A stretch of DNA of 64,000 bases from Leptospiraceae bacterium (GTDB taxonomy: Bacteria > Spirochaetota > Leptospiria > Leptospirales > Leptonemataceae), in contig JAOACE010000027.1 of assembly GCA_026418015.1 (NCBI GenBank), forward strand, positions 1-64,000, written 5' to 3'. Under the pieces are notes generated by a model. It made no database searches. It saw only the letters and a program-made list of their open reading frames with translations, and was not told where the DNA came from. Of this stretch, positions 26,558 through 36,086 are shown piece by piece. Numbering within the stretch: the first letter of the stretch is position 1; every line of letters starts with the position of its first letter. The position numbers and the translations under genes are program-made.

Positions 26558-27720
26558 AGCAAACAAAAAAAAGTAAAAAGATTAAAAAATCCAAAAAGTT
26601 ATTGATTATAACAGGAGAAAAGTCTGGAGAACTTCTTGCATTAGATGTGGTTCAAAACCTAAAAAATTTGGGCAATTATGAATTTATCGGTACAGGAGGC
26701 GAACTATTAGAAAACGAAGGAATGAAGATCATCGAATCTATTCATAATATGGAAGTTATTGGAATTGTAGAAGCACTTAAAGCATATCCTTTTCTAAGAA
26801 AATTATTGTTTAAAATTGTTGATATAGTTCAAAAAGAAAACATAGAAAATGTACTTTTAGTAGATTATCCAGGTTTTAACCTACGATTAGCAAAAGAGAT
26901 CAAAAAGCTTAATCCTAACATCAACATATTTTATTTTGTAAGCCCTCAGGTTTGGGCATGGAATTATAAAAGAATCAAAACGATAAAAAAATATATCAAT
27001 AAAATGTATGTACTATTTGAATTCGAAAAAGAGATTTACGAAAAAGAAGGAATTCCAGTGCTATGGGTAGGACATCCACTTAAATTTCGAATTCCCAAAG
27101 AATTAAGAAAACAACCCAATTTAAAAATAAAAAATACTCCTATTATTGGAATATTGCCTGGTAGTCGTTATTCCGAAGTAAGTAGGTTGTTGATTCCTAT
27201 GTTAGAGGCAGCAAAAAAACTCCAAGAAAAATATCCCAAAGCTATATTTTTGATACCTTCTCCAACAGATACTGGTAGAGTATTTGACTATATAAATCAA
27301 ACTGTGGCATCTTATCAAAATATAAACGTTAAGATTCTACCTAAAATGTCTTTACGTGTAATGCAAATGTCTGATATTTTGATCATTGCTTCTGGTACAG
27401 CAACCTTAGAAGCAGTATATTTTCATAAACCAATGATAATTTGTTATAAAGTTAGTTGGTTCAATTATTTTTTGATTTCTATGTTGATTCAAACGCGATA
27501 TATTGGATTACCTAATTTATTATCCCAAGAACAGATTGCAATTGAACTATTACAAAACGAGGTTAGTCCAGAAAATATCTTTTTCGAAGCAACCAAACTA
27601 TTAGAAGACAACTCTTATCGAGAAAATATCATAAAAAAATTAAAAAAAATCAAACTTATTCCAGAAAAACAAAATCCAGCTTTTATTGTAGCGCAAGATA
27701 TTCATACATTAATCCAATAG
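26554..27720 (+). CDS. lpxB: Lipid-A-disaccharide synthase
   Basis: About 388 residues, GT19 family. LpxB joins lipid X and UDP-diacylglucosamine to the tetraacyl disaccharide at the inner membrane. Seen: ITGEKSGELLALDV near 28, FIGTGGELLENEGM near 48, VLLVDYPGFNLRLA near 108, FYFVSPQVWAWNYKRI near 133, WVGHPL near 173, GILPGSRYSEV near 205 and ASGTATLEAV near 290. I use the ATG at 26554, which overlaps the lpxI stop, rather than the TTG five codons upstream. The N-terminus is Lys-rich. It is followed 12 bases later by argF. Confidence 0.95.
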   Translation: MKQTKKSKKIKKSKKLLIITGEKSGELLALDVVQNLKNLGNYEFIGTGGELLENEGMKIIESIHNMEVIGIVEALKAYPFLRKLLFKIVDIVQKENIENVLLVDYPGFNLRLAKEIKKLNPNINIFYFVSPQVWAWNYKRIKTIKKYINKMYVLFEFEKEIYEKEGIPVLWVGHPLKFRIPKELRKQPNLKIKNTPIIGILPGSRYSEVSRLLIPMLEAAKKLQEKYPKAIFLIPSPTDTGRVFDYINQTVASYQNINVKILPKMSLRVMQMSDILIIASGTATLEAVYFHKPMIICYKVSWFNYFLISMLIQTRYIGLPNLLSQEQIAIELLQNEVSPENIFFEATKLLEDNSYRENIIKKLKKIKLIPEKQNPAFIVAQDIHTLIQ

Positions 27721-27732
27721 AAGGGAATGCCT

Positions 27733-28638
27733 ATGAGACATTTAATCCATTTAATGAATTTAAACCAAGATGAATTTTTTTCTCTTTTAAAGAGAGGGGT
27801 AGAGTTTAAAAAAAATCGATTGTTAAACCCAAATGCCTTAAAGAATAAATCTATTGCCTTGTTATTCGAAAAAGCCTCCACTAGAACGCGAATTTCTTTT
27901 AGTATAGCAATTCAAGAATTAGGTGGTCATTATTTGGTCCTACATGCCAATGAATTACAGTTAGGAAGAGGAGAAACCATCGAAGATACTACGAATGTTT
28001 TAAGTCGATATTTGGATGGTATAATGATACGTACCGATAGTCAAAAGAAATTAGAAATCATGGCTAATTTAAACGTCATTCCTGTTATAAATGGACTATC
28101 GGATCTATTCCATCCTTGTCAAGCATTAGCAGATTATATGACCTTGTACGATATGGGAATGGATTTAAGCAAATTAGAATTAGCATTTATTGGGGAACCA
28201 AACAATGTATTCAATTCTCTTGTGTTAGGAAGTATATTTACTCAAACAAAAATTTCTATTGCAGCACCAGAAGGTTTTGATATACATCCACGTGTAAAAG
28301 AAATCTTAAAAAAATTCAACAAAGAAGTTCGGATTTATAAAGATCCCAAAGAAGCGGTAAAAAATGCAGATGTAATTTACACTGATGTTTGGGTTTCTAT
28401 GGGACAAGAAAAGGAAGCAGATATTCGAAAAAAGATATTTCAACCCTATTCGGTAAATCTAGAATTACTAAAGTATGCTCCTAAACATGTGATTGTAATG
28501 CATTGTTTGCCAGCACACAGAGGCGAAGAAATCACTAATGAGGTTATGGATAAATTTTCTTCTGTTATTTTTCAACAAGCAGAGAATCGATTACATGTAC
28601 AAAAAGCAATATTAGAATGGATTTATTATTTGATATAA
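27733..28638 (+). CDS. argF: Ornithine carbamoyltransferase
   Basis: About 301 residues. It forms citrulline from ornithine and carbamoyl phosphate in arginine synthesis. Motifs: carbamoyl-phosphate loop FEKASTRTR near 46-54, HPCQALADYMT near 130, and the ornithine-binding HCLPAHRG near 258. The ATG at 27733 has AGAAGGGA at proper distance; the ATG two codons upstream is too close to that site. It follows lpxB closely, although the pathways are unrelated. Confidence 0.95.
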   Translation: MRHLIHLMNLNQDEFFSLLKRGVEFKKNRLLNPNALKNKSIALLFEKASTRTRISFSIAIQELGGHYLVLHANELQLGRGETIEDTTNVLSRYLDGIMIRTDSQKKLEIMANLNVIPVINGLSDLFHPCQALADYMTLYDMGMDLSKLELAFIGEPNNVFNSLVLGSIFTQTKISIAAPEGFDIHPRVKEILKKFNKEVRIYKDPKEAVKNADVIYTDVWVSMGQEKEADIRKKIFQPYSVNLELLKYAPKHVIVMHCLPAHRGEEITNEVMDKFSSVIFQQAENRLHVQKAILEWIYYLI

Positions 28639-28644
28639 AAAAAG

Positions 28645-28666
28645 AGCCAGAGCGATAACTCTGGCT
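28645..28666 (-). terminator. Rho-independent terminator of the LruC-domain gene
   Basis: The 8-bp stem AGCCAGAG/CTCTGGCT with a 6-base loop is followed on the minus strand by C and then seven U residues. It lies 28 bases after the stop of the 28694-30307 gene. On the plus strand there is no U-run, so it may only weakly end the argF transcript. Confidence 0.8.
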
Positions 28667-28693
28667 AATGCAACCCTTATTATTTTATTATTC

Positions 28694-30307
28694 CTAGATT
28701 TCGTATTTCGTTCTACCTTTTATAAAAAGAAATACCAATATTCCCGAAGTAAAGATTGCTAAGAATGTCCAGATCAAGGATTGTTGTAAGCTACCAAATT
28801 GGAGAAAATACGCAGTAATGGGGCTTATGTTAAAATACAAGAACTGATGTGTTTTTGCATTATCGTCAAAGCGTTTATACCAATCTTTATATTCTACCCC
28901 ATTTGAACGATACCAATTTTCGAAAAATGGATAAGCATCTTGAATTTTATTTCTTTCTAATGGCCAGTTCCATTCTACGGGAATTACAATTGCCCATGGG
29001 AAACCATCAGAATCTAAATATAAATCTTTACCTTGATTATTCTTATACAATCCGGGTAAATGGATTTCTTTTTTGGTATTATTAACATATACGTATAAAT
29101 CGTAAGGAGAAGAAGTTAGTTGTGTTTTACTTTGTGGCTCATCAAAAATCACTTCTATTTCTGCTGTGTAGCTTGGTGTAATTGGTCGGTTTTGATATAC
29201 ATTACACATTCCACTACAGAGTTGATTCGTAAAATATAATGATGAGTTGTTGATATTTCTATCTGTAAAGAAGCGATCATTTCTTATAAAGATGGGTAAT
29301 TGTTGTAAAGAATCAAGATGTAAAGAAACTTCTGATGCTAAATTGTTGTTTTCGTTGTAGACTTTTGCATGATAAGTTCCTTTCCCAGGTAGGTTTAGAA
29401 AGATTACATGAGCATAACCAGCACCTTTGGCTAATAGTTTATATTTTCCGCGAATTCTTACAACTTTTCCCTCTGCATTAAGATCTTCTTCGTTGGTTAC
29501 TTGTAGAACAACATCGTTAAAATCAGCATCCCCTTTATTAGGAAAAAGATCTTCGTAAGCTACAATAGATACACCAGAATTGGGTAAAATAATTCTCGTT
29601 GATCTTGTTGCATCGTCTGGATAAGAATCTAGTTCATCTGCAATACCGTCTCCATCACTATCTACAACTTGATTGATTTGTTCTTCTACTTCTTGGTTAA
29701 AAACAATTTGTCTGTTGATTAAAATTGTATATTCGCCATTTCTTTGTATTGCAACAGTTTGAACTGCATTGTATGGACCAACTATAACGTTAATATCAAC
29801 ATTTTCCAAAGCAGTAGGTATAGTGATATTTCCGTTGATAGTTCCATTTTGATTGGTTAATCCTTGAAAGATAATTGTGTTTGCATTGCTAGGATCAGTA
29901 ATATTGACAGTTGCATTGTTTACAGGTCCACTGGGATCCAAAACTGTTATAGTAAAGTTAACTGTAATTGTGGTGTTAAAGTTAAACTCTACTTGTCCTG
30001 TTTGATCGTTAACGGTTACAACACCAGAAAGTCCTTGATTGCTAGAAGTGTTAGATGAACTAGAAGAATCATTTTGGTTGGTAGATATACTATTATCTTG
30101 GTTGTTAGAATTATCTGTTGGTGCAGTGCTTGTATTAGTATTTTCCTCTTGGTATGTTAGTGGAACATTCCCTTTTGCTGGTGCAGTTTGGGAGCTCTCT
30201 GTAACTCCGCTTAACAATAACAAGAAAGGATTTTTTTTCTTTCCACAAGATGTGATGAGGAATAAAATTAAAATTCCTCCTATTATATTAAATATATGTT
30301 TTTTCAT
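28694..30307 (-). CDS. LruC-domain lipoprotein with C-terminal membrane helix
   Basis: About 537 residues. The start at 30307 follows a GGAGGT site; the signal peptide ends in LITSC, a lipobox. Next come a Ser/Asn/Thr-rich linker (about 35-95), an Ig-like beta region with DGDGIADELDSYPDD near 220, which looks like a calcium-binding Asp loop, and an LruC domain (about 240-470, with EDLFPNKGDADFNDVV and FPWAIVIP). LruC is the Leptospira uveitis-associated antigen family. Unusually, the protein ends in a hydrophobic helix (about 505-527) and a short basic tail, giving both a lipid anchor and a C-terminal membrane segment. Surface location is likely; molecular role unknown. Confidence 0.82.
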   Translation of the reverse strand: MKKHIFNIIGGILILFLITSCGKKKNPFLLLLSGVTESSQTAPAKGNVPLTYQEENTNTSTAPTDNSNNQDNSISTNQNDSSSSSNTSSNQGLSGVVTVNDQTGQVEFNFNTTITVNFTITVLDPSGPVNNATVNITDPSNANTIIFQGLTNQNGTINGNITIPTALENVDINVIVGPYNAVQTVAIQRNGEYTILINRQIVFNQEVEEQINQVVDSDGDGIADELDSYPDDATRSTRIILPNSGVSIVAYEDLFPNKGDADFNDVVLQVTNEEDLNAEGKVVRIRGKYKLLAKGAGYAHVIFLNLPGKGTYHAKVYNENNNLASEVSLHLDSLQQLPIFIRNDRFFTDRNINNSSLYFTNQLCSGMCNVYQNRPITPSYTAEIEVIFDEPQSKTQLTSSPYDLYVYVNNTKKEIHLPGLYKNNQGKDLYLDSDGFPWAIVIPVEWNWPLERNKIQDAYPFFENWYRSNGVEYKDWYKRFDDNAKTHQFLYFNISPITAYFLQFGSLQQSLIWTFLAIFTSGILVFLFIKGRTKYEI

Positions 30308-30479
30308 ATAAACCTCCAAATCTATTGCATTTTATTCTATATGACGTAGAAAAAAATATTTTCTTAAAGAAAACTTTGCATTTTTTTTCAGGATTTTGTC
30401 AAATTTTTAATACTTTTTTGCTAAAAAAAACAAAAATTTGATTTGATTAGAATAAAATTCATTAAAACAAATTTTTCCC

Positions 30480-30956
30480 TCATTCGATTGGGGTTGTTTT
30501 TTCCCAGAAAAAATTCACCCATACAGAAGAATCTACTTCTCGGATGGCATAATGTTTGATTGGGTAGTCTTGATTTTTATGTTTATACAATACTAATGCT
30601 TCGAATTTTGAATGGGGATAGAGTTCTAAAATCTTTTTTATTGTATTGCCTGTTGCAAGAATATCGTCACAAATTAGGTATCGTTGATGAGGTTTTAATT
30701 CTGGCAAAAAATGGATTTTAAAATCCTTTTGGACTTTTTCGTTTCCATAAGAAGAAATATAAAGATAATGAACAGGTAAAGGAATTCTTCGAGCGACGAA
30801 ATCTGTAAAATAAAATCCTCCTCTAAGTGGACAGACAATGCCTGCATAATAGTTAGGATTTTTTATTAATATATTTTTTAAAATTTTTATACCTTTTTCT
30901 GCTAAGTACAGAAAATCTCGATATTCTAAATCGATTTCGTGTGTTACTTGTGTCAT
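30480..30956 (-). CDS. Purine-type phosphoribosyltransferase
   Basis: About 158 residues with the type I PRTase fold. The PRPP-binding motif is ICDDILATGNTI near 95-106, and CPLRGGFYF near 46 is the family's PPi loop region. Size and sequence resemble the xanthine/hypoxanthine-guanine (Gpt-like) group of salvage enzymes. The ATG at 30956 lies 6 bases after the pyrC stop; the longer open frame overlapping pyrC is unlikely to be used. Last gene of the long minus-strand run; its substrate base is not certain. Confidence 0.75.
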   Translation of the reverse strand: MTQVTHEIDLEYRDFLYLAEKGIKILKNILIKNPNYYAGIVCPLRGGFYFTDFVARRIPLPVHYLYISSYGNEKVQKDFKIHFLPELKPHQRYLICDDILATGNTIKKILELYPHSKFEALVLYKHKNQDYPIKHYAIREVDSSVWVNFFWEKTTPIE

Positions 30957-30961
30957 AGTTT

Positions 30962-32002
30962 TTAATCCAATATTAGGGTTGTGTAGTTTAACGTTTTTCC
31001 AGCCCACATAGGCACTACGGTTTCTTTTCCTAATGGGTATTCTTGTGGAATATACAATGGTTCTTGGAAGATTGATAACTTTCTTTTATTATATTCTAAT
31101 CCATAAAAATCAGCACCATATTTCGATAAAAATTTTTCTATCAAGCTCCAATCCATTTTGTTGTGTTTTTCGAAAAAATAAATGTATAATTCAATCGAAA
31201 TGGGAGCAGAAAAAACCCCAGCAGGTCCACAACAGCTTTCTTTTTTGTTTTTTGGATGTGGAGCACTATCTGTTCCCGCGAAAAATTTCGGGTTCCCTTT
31301 TAAAACCTCTTGTGCAATAGCTTCTTGATCTTTCGCGGTTTTTACGATTGGAAGACAAAAATGATGAGGTTGAATACCGCCAAAAAAAAGATCATTTCTT
31401 GTTAAGTGCAAATGTTGGGGTGTCACCGTTGCTGCTGTGTTATCGTAACTGTTGACAAAATCAACTCCTACTTTGCTGGAAACATGTTCTAAGATAATTT
31501 TTAACTTTGGGAATTTTTCTCTAATGTTGATGAGGTATTTTTCGATAAAAATCTTTTCTCTTTCGAAGAAGTCGATTTCGTAATCAGAGACCTCTCCATG
31601 TACCATCAGAGGAATTTGGTATTTTTCCATTAGTTCAAAATAAGCGTAAAATTTTTCTAATTCGGAAACCTTAACACCTTCTTCCGAATGTGTTGTTGCA
31701 CCAGAAGGATATAATTTAATCCCCAAAAGCCAGTCCAAGGAAGGAATTTCTTTTAGTTCTTCTTTTTTTACTGATGGATTTAGATAGAGGGTCATTAAAG
31801 GTCCAAACGATGGGTTGATTTCTAGAATGCGGTTTTTGTATTCCCATGCTTGTTTTATAGAAGTGATCGGAGGTTTTAAGTTTGGCATGATTACTGCTCG
31901 TCCATATTTAGAACTGTATTGGACTGTATGTTTTAAATATTCTCCGTCTCGGAGGTGAACATGAAAGTCATCTGGTTGTATGATTTGTGCAATTTTATTC
32001 AT
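30962..32002 (-). CDS. pyrC: Dihydroorotase (homodimeric PyrC type)
   Basis: About 346 residues, amidohydrolase fold. It closes carbamoyl aspartate to dihydroorotate in pyrimidine synthesis. Zinc ligands: DDFHVHLRDG near 13-22, GIKLYPSGATTHSEEG (bridging Lys) near 93, MVHGE near 137, LEHVSS near 174 and FFAGTDSAPHPKNKKES near 240. I use the ATG at 32002 behind AAAGG; a GTG three codons earlier exists. The gene overlaps the end of lptE by 8 bases and is followed by a phosphoribosyltransferase gene. Confidence 0.94.
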   Translation of the reverse strand: MNKIAQIIQPDDFHVHLRDGEYLKHTVQYSSKYGRAVIMPNLKPPITSIKQAWEYKNRILEINPSFGPLMTLYLNPSVKKEELKEIPSLDWLLGIKLYPSGATTHSEEGVKVSELEKFYAYFELMEKYQIPLMVHGEVSDYEIDFFEREKIFIEKYLINIREKFPKLKIILEHVSSKVGVDFVNSYDNTAATVTPQHLHLTRNDLFFGGIQPHHFCLPIVKTAKDQEAIAQEVLKGNPKFFAGTDSAPHPKNKKESCCGPAGVFSAPISIELYIYFFEKHNKMDWSLIEKFLSKYGADFYGLEYNKRKLSIFQEPLYIPQEYPLGKETVVPMWAGKTLNYTTLILD

Positions 32003-32540
32003 TGGGAGCACCTTTTAAATCTTCGAGGATAATTTTTTCTAAGTAATACAAAATTTTATAGCTAATCCTATCGTAAAGTCTTCGTCTTGTGATAAAATCG
32101 TTTTCTGCTTCTATATCTTTGGTAGAATAGCGTATAGAATCGTATAATTCTTCTTTTGTTAAGATCTGATTTTTTTTCGAAATAGTAATCTCCACAACAA
32201 GGTCAATTCTATAATGAGTTGGTTGGAGTTCGTTGGAATACAATAATACTTCTCTTCGAAAAAGAATGATGTTTCCACTTAAAATATATCTTGCATCAGA
32301 AATATTGTTTGTATAATACAATAGATTTCTCGTAAAAAGTTTTTCTTTTAATACATCGGTAAGTTCTAAATGAATATAGGGTTCAAAGGTTTGATTCGAA
32401 AAATTATCTAGATAGACTGTTTTTAAGTTCTCTGGATATATTTTTAATTCTTTATAATAAGATTGGCAATAGTTAAAAAAATATAATAAAAAAAATATAA
32501 TTATAAAATTAATATATTTTATTAATTGGGAATTCAACAT
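31995..32540 (-). CDS. lptE: LPS-assembly lipoprotein LptE-like
   Basis: A 181-residue protein with a hydrophobic signal ending FFNYC (a lipobox-like Cys near 25). Its core reads YPENLKTVYLDNFSNQTFEPYIHLELTD near 36-63, matching the 'tv-i--f-N-t-eP-le--lt' start of the LptE/DUF799-like LPS-assembly family, followed by ARYILSGNIILFRRE near 83. LptE plugs the LptD channel that inserts LPS in the outer membrane. The lipid A and KDO genes in the window fit this role. Sequence conservation in LptE is low, hence moderate confidence. Confidence 0.72.
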   Translation of the reverse strand: MLNSQLIKYINFIIIFFLLYFFNYCQSYYKELKIYPENLKTVYLDNFSNQTFEPYIHLELTDVLKEKLFTRNLLYYTNNISDARYILSGNIILFRREVLLYSNELQPTHYRIDLVVEITISKKNQILTKEELYDSIRYSTKDIEAENDFITRRRLYDRISYKILYYLEKIILEDLKGAPNE

Positions 32541-32566
32541 AATTGCAATTTTTGATTCAAAATAAA

Positions 32567-33511
32567 TTATTGTTGGTTTGGTGACAATTGTTTTATTAGG
32601 TTATCGAGAGCGTTAAGAAATCTTTCGTAATTTTCTTTTTTTAGATAGATCAACTGATTTTCTATTTCTATTAGATATTCAGTTGGTTCTATTTTAGTTT
32701 GATAGATTATAAATTGGTAATTTTTTTTCTCGAACAAGGAATATTTCCAATCTTGAAAATCTAACCTAAAAGCAATCTCTACGATAGGAGATAAATCCTT
32801 TTTTTGAGGAACTTCTTTAAAATAGATTTCTTGTTCTAACATAACAATTTCGTTAGAAAACTTCATCGCTATACCTGGCGAAATAGTTTTTTGGTTTAAA
32901 ATCCAATCATTTTTCTTTTTTAGAAGAACATAATCTTGGTTGTTATAACGAATCTTAAATTCGGATATATAAGAATTTTCTGGAAGCTTCCATATCTGCG
33001 AATCGATAAAAAATTTATAATGGTTGATGTTATCCGCATCTTTTTTTAATTCTTCTATTTTTTCTTCGATGGATTTCCATGGATAGCTATTTAATAAATA
33101 CATGTTTTCTAGATAATGATTGTTTTTTTGAATTGCTACGGGATATCCTTTTTGTAATAGATTTCCTCTGCATATATTGTATTTTTCTGTTTTAAAACAA
33201 TAGGCATCTTTAAAATAATCAGGATTGATTTTGTAAACTACGTTCGAGCAAATAGGATTTACTTCGTTAAAAAAATTTATTAATAGAGAGTTCGCTTTGT
33301 ATTGCTTTTTGCCATAGTTAGGATGTTCTAAAACGAAGAGAAAATCATCTTTTTGTTTTAGAATTTTGATTAAAGGCTTTTCTACAAGAATGATTGAATT
33401 ACTTTTATGAGAATCGCAAACCTTATTTTGTTTTTGATCATCCCATATAAGAACGAATATAATTCCCAACAAAAGAAGGATCAATGGATAATAGGTTGTT
33501 TTTGTCTTCAT
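32567..33511 (-). CDS. DUF4340-like membrane-anchored protein
   Basis: A 314-residue protein with one N-terminal helix (about 7-23) and a beta-rich extracytoplasmic domain with repeated segments such as WKLPENSYISEFKIRYNNQDYVL near 173. The position right after the gldG-like gene, with overlapping stop and start, is where DUF4340 proteins usually occur. The family has no known biochemical role but is taken to work with the ABC system encoded upstream. Confidence 0.65.
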   Translation of the reverse strand: MKTKTTYYPLILLLLGIIFVLIWDDQKQNKVCDSHKSNSIILVEKPLIKILKQKDDFLFVLEHPNYGKKQYKANSLLINFFNEVNPICSNVVYKINPDYFKDAYCFKTEKYNICRGNLLQKGYPVAIQKNNHYLENMYLLNSYPWKSIEEKIEELKKDADNINHYKFFIDSQIWKLPENSYISEFKIRYNNQDYVLLKKKNDWILNQKTISPGIAMKFSNEIVMLEQEIYFKEVPQKKDLSPIVEIAFRLDFQDWKYSLFEKKNYQFIIYQTKIEPTEYLIEIENQLIYLKKENYERFLNALDNLIKQLSPNQQ

Positions 33512-35343
33512 AGGGTTTTTTTGTGTTTTTTGTTGTAAAAATAGATCAATCCAACTACAAGAAGAACCATCGATAACGGTAGAATAATAATGCCAAGTAC
33601 CAATATACGTACTTTACCACTTTCATCGATCAGAATATTTTGATTTTCTCTTTTTTCTTCTAAGATACCTGGTATGTTCATTCGATTGCCTAAATAAAAT
33701 AAACTATCGGTTGCTAATTGTAGGTTTAAATTATAAATATTTTCAAGTAATGTTTTATTGCTAATCCAATCAACTTCGGAATACATTACAATTTTTGATT
33801 GATCTTTTTCTATCGTTAATCCTAAGACATACTGCTTATTATTTTCTTCTGGTATGTTGTCTTTTTTTTGGTTTAAATTGACATCATTCCAAGTAGTAAA
33901 GGGTGTAAGCAAAAATTCTTTTATTGTGATATCAGATGGGACATCTTTTTCTTCCTTTGTAAAAAAGCCTTTACCAGAAAATAAAATTCGCGGTCTATCC
34001 ATATTTCTTATGTTTTGTGTAATATCTGCAATTCCTAATTGATCTGTATAGATAAAGTTGGGTTTTTTTTCGACTTGTAACAAAAATCCTTTATTAAATT
34101 TATAATTTATCTTTAAAGCTTGGAATAACCATTGAAAATCTTCTTTTCCATCAGGATCGATCATTATAAGCAATTTGCCTTTGTTGTTAATATAATTTAG
34201 AATAACATTTTGTGTCTCTTTTGGAATCGGATATTGTGGACCAGCTAAGACCAGTATTTCTGCATCATTTGGTAAAGAATAAGGAAAGCCTTTTGACTCA
34301 TTCCATTCGTAGATTTCGAAATTATACAAGCGAAGAACATCGATAAAAAAATCGATATTATAAGGTCTTTTTTGTACGTTTGTGTAGCGTTCTCCCAATC
34401 CCGTAGAAAAATAGACTTTGATGGGTTCACTTGCAATTTGCATCAAAGAACGAATTAAATTTTGTTCCAATTTTTCTAAATCAAAAGACGTAAATACATA
34501 GAATCTACGTTCTGTGTAGGGTAAATTATTATTCGCATTTTTATAATTTCTGAGGATGATGGTACCGTTAGTGACATTCCCGAAGCTTAAATTATTGTTT
34601 TCTAAAAGATCTGCATTATAAAAATTCACTTCTATTTCTGGGTTTAATTTGGGGATGCTACTAAACAAAATTTTTAATTCTTCGGAAAAGTTATAAATAT
34701 CTGGGTTGGTTGTATCTTTTTTGGTTTGAACTAATTGTTGATCCGGAAGAAAAACATAGATTTTAATGCTTTGGTTTTTTACAGAAGAAATGATTTCTTT
34801 TGCTTTCTTACTAAAAGAATAATATCCGGGTGTTAAATCTATTGTTAGGTTCCATTTTACTAAAAGAAAATTAATAATAAATAAAACAAGAATTAAAACA
34901 AGAGATTGGAAGATGATTTTTGTATTATCAATTCGAACAGCAGTCTTTTGGTAAAAAATATTGTAATAGTGATATCCTAATATATTTCTATAAATAAAAT
35001 TTATAAATATACTTAATAAAAATAAAAATATAAAAAACGTTTTTAAATTATTCCATAGAGCAGATTTATTTTTAAGTATAGGAACTTCTATGTACCATAT
35101 TGCAATAAAAAATATCAACACTGCTAGATCTAATAAAACAAGATATAGCCATGGTTTTTTTTCTGGAAGATTTTTCGTTGTTTTATAAAGAAATAACCAA
35201 TCCAATCCAGAAAAAAATAAACCTAAAAGAATTAGAATATAGCCCCAATAATTCGCTGGTAGTAAATAAAACGAAGAACATATAAAAATCAAACCTGTAA
35301 TGTGGATAAAACTTCCAATAATACCAAACATATAAACTTGCAT
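33508..35343 (-). CDS. GldG-like ABC-system extracytoplasmic subunit
   Basis: A 611-residue protein. Four helices fill the N-terminus (to about 175), then a large GldG/DUF7088-type domain (about 180-560) shows SIKIYVFLPDQQ, VYFSTGLGERYTN and LLIMIDPDGKEDF, and a C-terminal helix (about 575-600) closes it. In Bacteroidota GldA-GldF-GldG support gliding; homologues in non-gliders, including spirochaetes, have unknown cargo. It overlaps the DUF4340 gene by 4 bases and is 11 bases behind the permease gene. Confidence 0.82.
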   Translation of the reverse strand: MQVYMFGIIGSFIHITGLIFICSSFYLLPANYWGYILILLGLFFSGLDWLFLYKTTKNLPEKKPWLYLVLLDLAVLIFFIAIWYIEVPILKNKSALWNNLKTFFIFLFLLSIFINFIYRNILGYHYYNIFYQKTAVRIDNTKIIFQSLVLILVLFIINFLLVKWNLTIDLTPGYYSFSKKAKEIISSVKNQSIKIYVFLPDQQLVQTKKDTTNPDIYNFSEELKILFSSIPKLNPEIEVNFYNADLLENNNLSFGNVTNGTIILRNYKNANNNLPYTERRFYVFTSFDLEKLEQNLIRSLMQIASEPIKVYFSTGLGERYTNVQKRPYNIDFFIDVLRLYNFEIYEWNESKGFPYSLPNDAEILVLAGPQYPIPKETQNVILNYINNKGKLLIMIDPDGKEDFQWLFQALKINYKFNKGFLLQVEKKPNFIYTDQLGIADITQNIRNMDRPRILFSGKGFFTKEEKDVPSDITIKEFLLTPFTTWNDVNLNQKKDNIPEENNKQYVLGLTIEKDQSKIVMYSEVDWISNKTLLENIYNLNLQLATDSLFYLGNRMNIPGILEEKRENQNILIDESGKVRILVLGIIILPLSMVLLVVGLIYFYNKKHKKTL

Positions 35344-35354
35344 AGAAAGCCCCC

Positions 35355-36086
35355 TTATAAATCTTTAATGCCTTTAAATTTTTGTAATTGTAGGACTACA
35401 ATGCTCAAATAATGAAAAAATAGTCCAACACTAAAAAAGAAAAAGATTCCTTTAATGGAAAGAATTCCTTTGGTTAATGGTATAAATTGATTAATGGCAT
35501 GAAAATAACTAAAAATTTCTTTTGCAGGAGAAGGAAATAAACCAGATAAAAATCCTCCAATATCGATTAATAATAAAATAAAACCAGCAAGAAAAAAAGA
35601 AGTAGTGATGCTATTAGTTAATGTCGATGCAAAAATCCCAATCGAAGAAGAGTAATACGATAAGAATAAAAATCCAATTACACAGGTAAAAACAATGTAA
35701 AAAGGAGCTTTAAAAATCAACAAGCTATACACAACAAAAAGAAGGGAGAGAACAAACCAGTTTAAAAAAGTATAAGTGAATATTTTCGCGCTAATGAATT
35801 CATACTCGTTTATGGAATGGATAAACAAAAAATCTAACATTTTATATCGTTTTTCGTATATGATCGAAGGTATAGATAAAAACATTCCCGAAAATAGTGT
35901 TAAGATATAAAAAAAATGAATCAGGATTGCTGTAGCATTTTCGTAGGTTAAACCTCTGGAAAGCATCAATAGAATAGAAATTAAGCCAACAGAGAAACTT
36001 AAAATTCCCACAGTAAATTGTGGTATAGAGCTAGAAGGAAGTGTTTTAAGTTCTTTTGTGATGATTGCGAAGAATCTTTCAAGCAT
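35355..36086 (-). CDS. GldF-like ABC transporter permease
   Basis: A 243-residue ABC-2 type permease with six hydrophobic segments, beginning FFAIITKELKTLPSSS and containing YEKRYKMLDFLFIHSINEYEFISAK near 75, typical of the ABC-2/GldF family. It overlaps the ATPase gene by 8 bases and precedes the GldG-like gene, so it is the membrane part of the same transporter. Confidence 0.85.
   Translation of the reverse strand: MLERFFAIITKELKTLPSSSIPQFTVGILSFSVGLISILLMLSRGLTYENATAILIHFFYILTLFSGMFLSIPSIIYEKRYKMLDFLFIHSINEYEFISAKIFTYTFLNWFVLSLLFVVYSLLIFKAPFYIVFTCVIGFLFLSYYSSSIGIFASTLTNSITTSFFLAGFILLLIDIGGFLSGLFPSPAKEIFSYFHAINQFIPLTKGILSIKGIFFFFSVGLFFHYLSIVVLQLQKFKGIKDL

Noticed and set aside
30039-30311. 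Plus-strand open frame of 90 codons opposite the LruC-domain gene start
   Set aside because: It mirrors the Ser/Asn/Thr-rich linker and signal peptide of the real gene and includes its ribosome binding site region.
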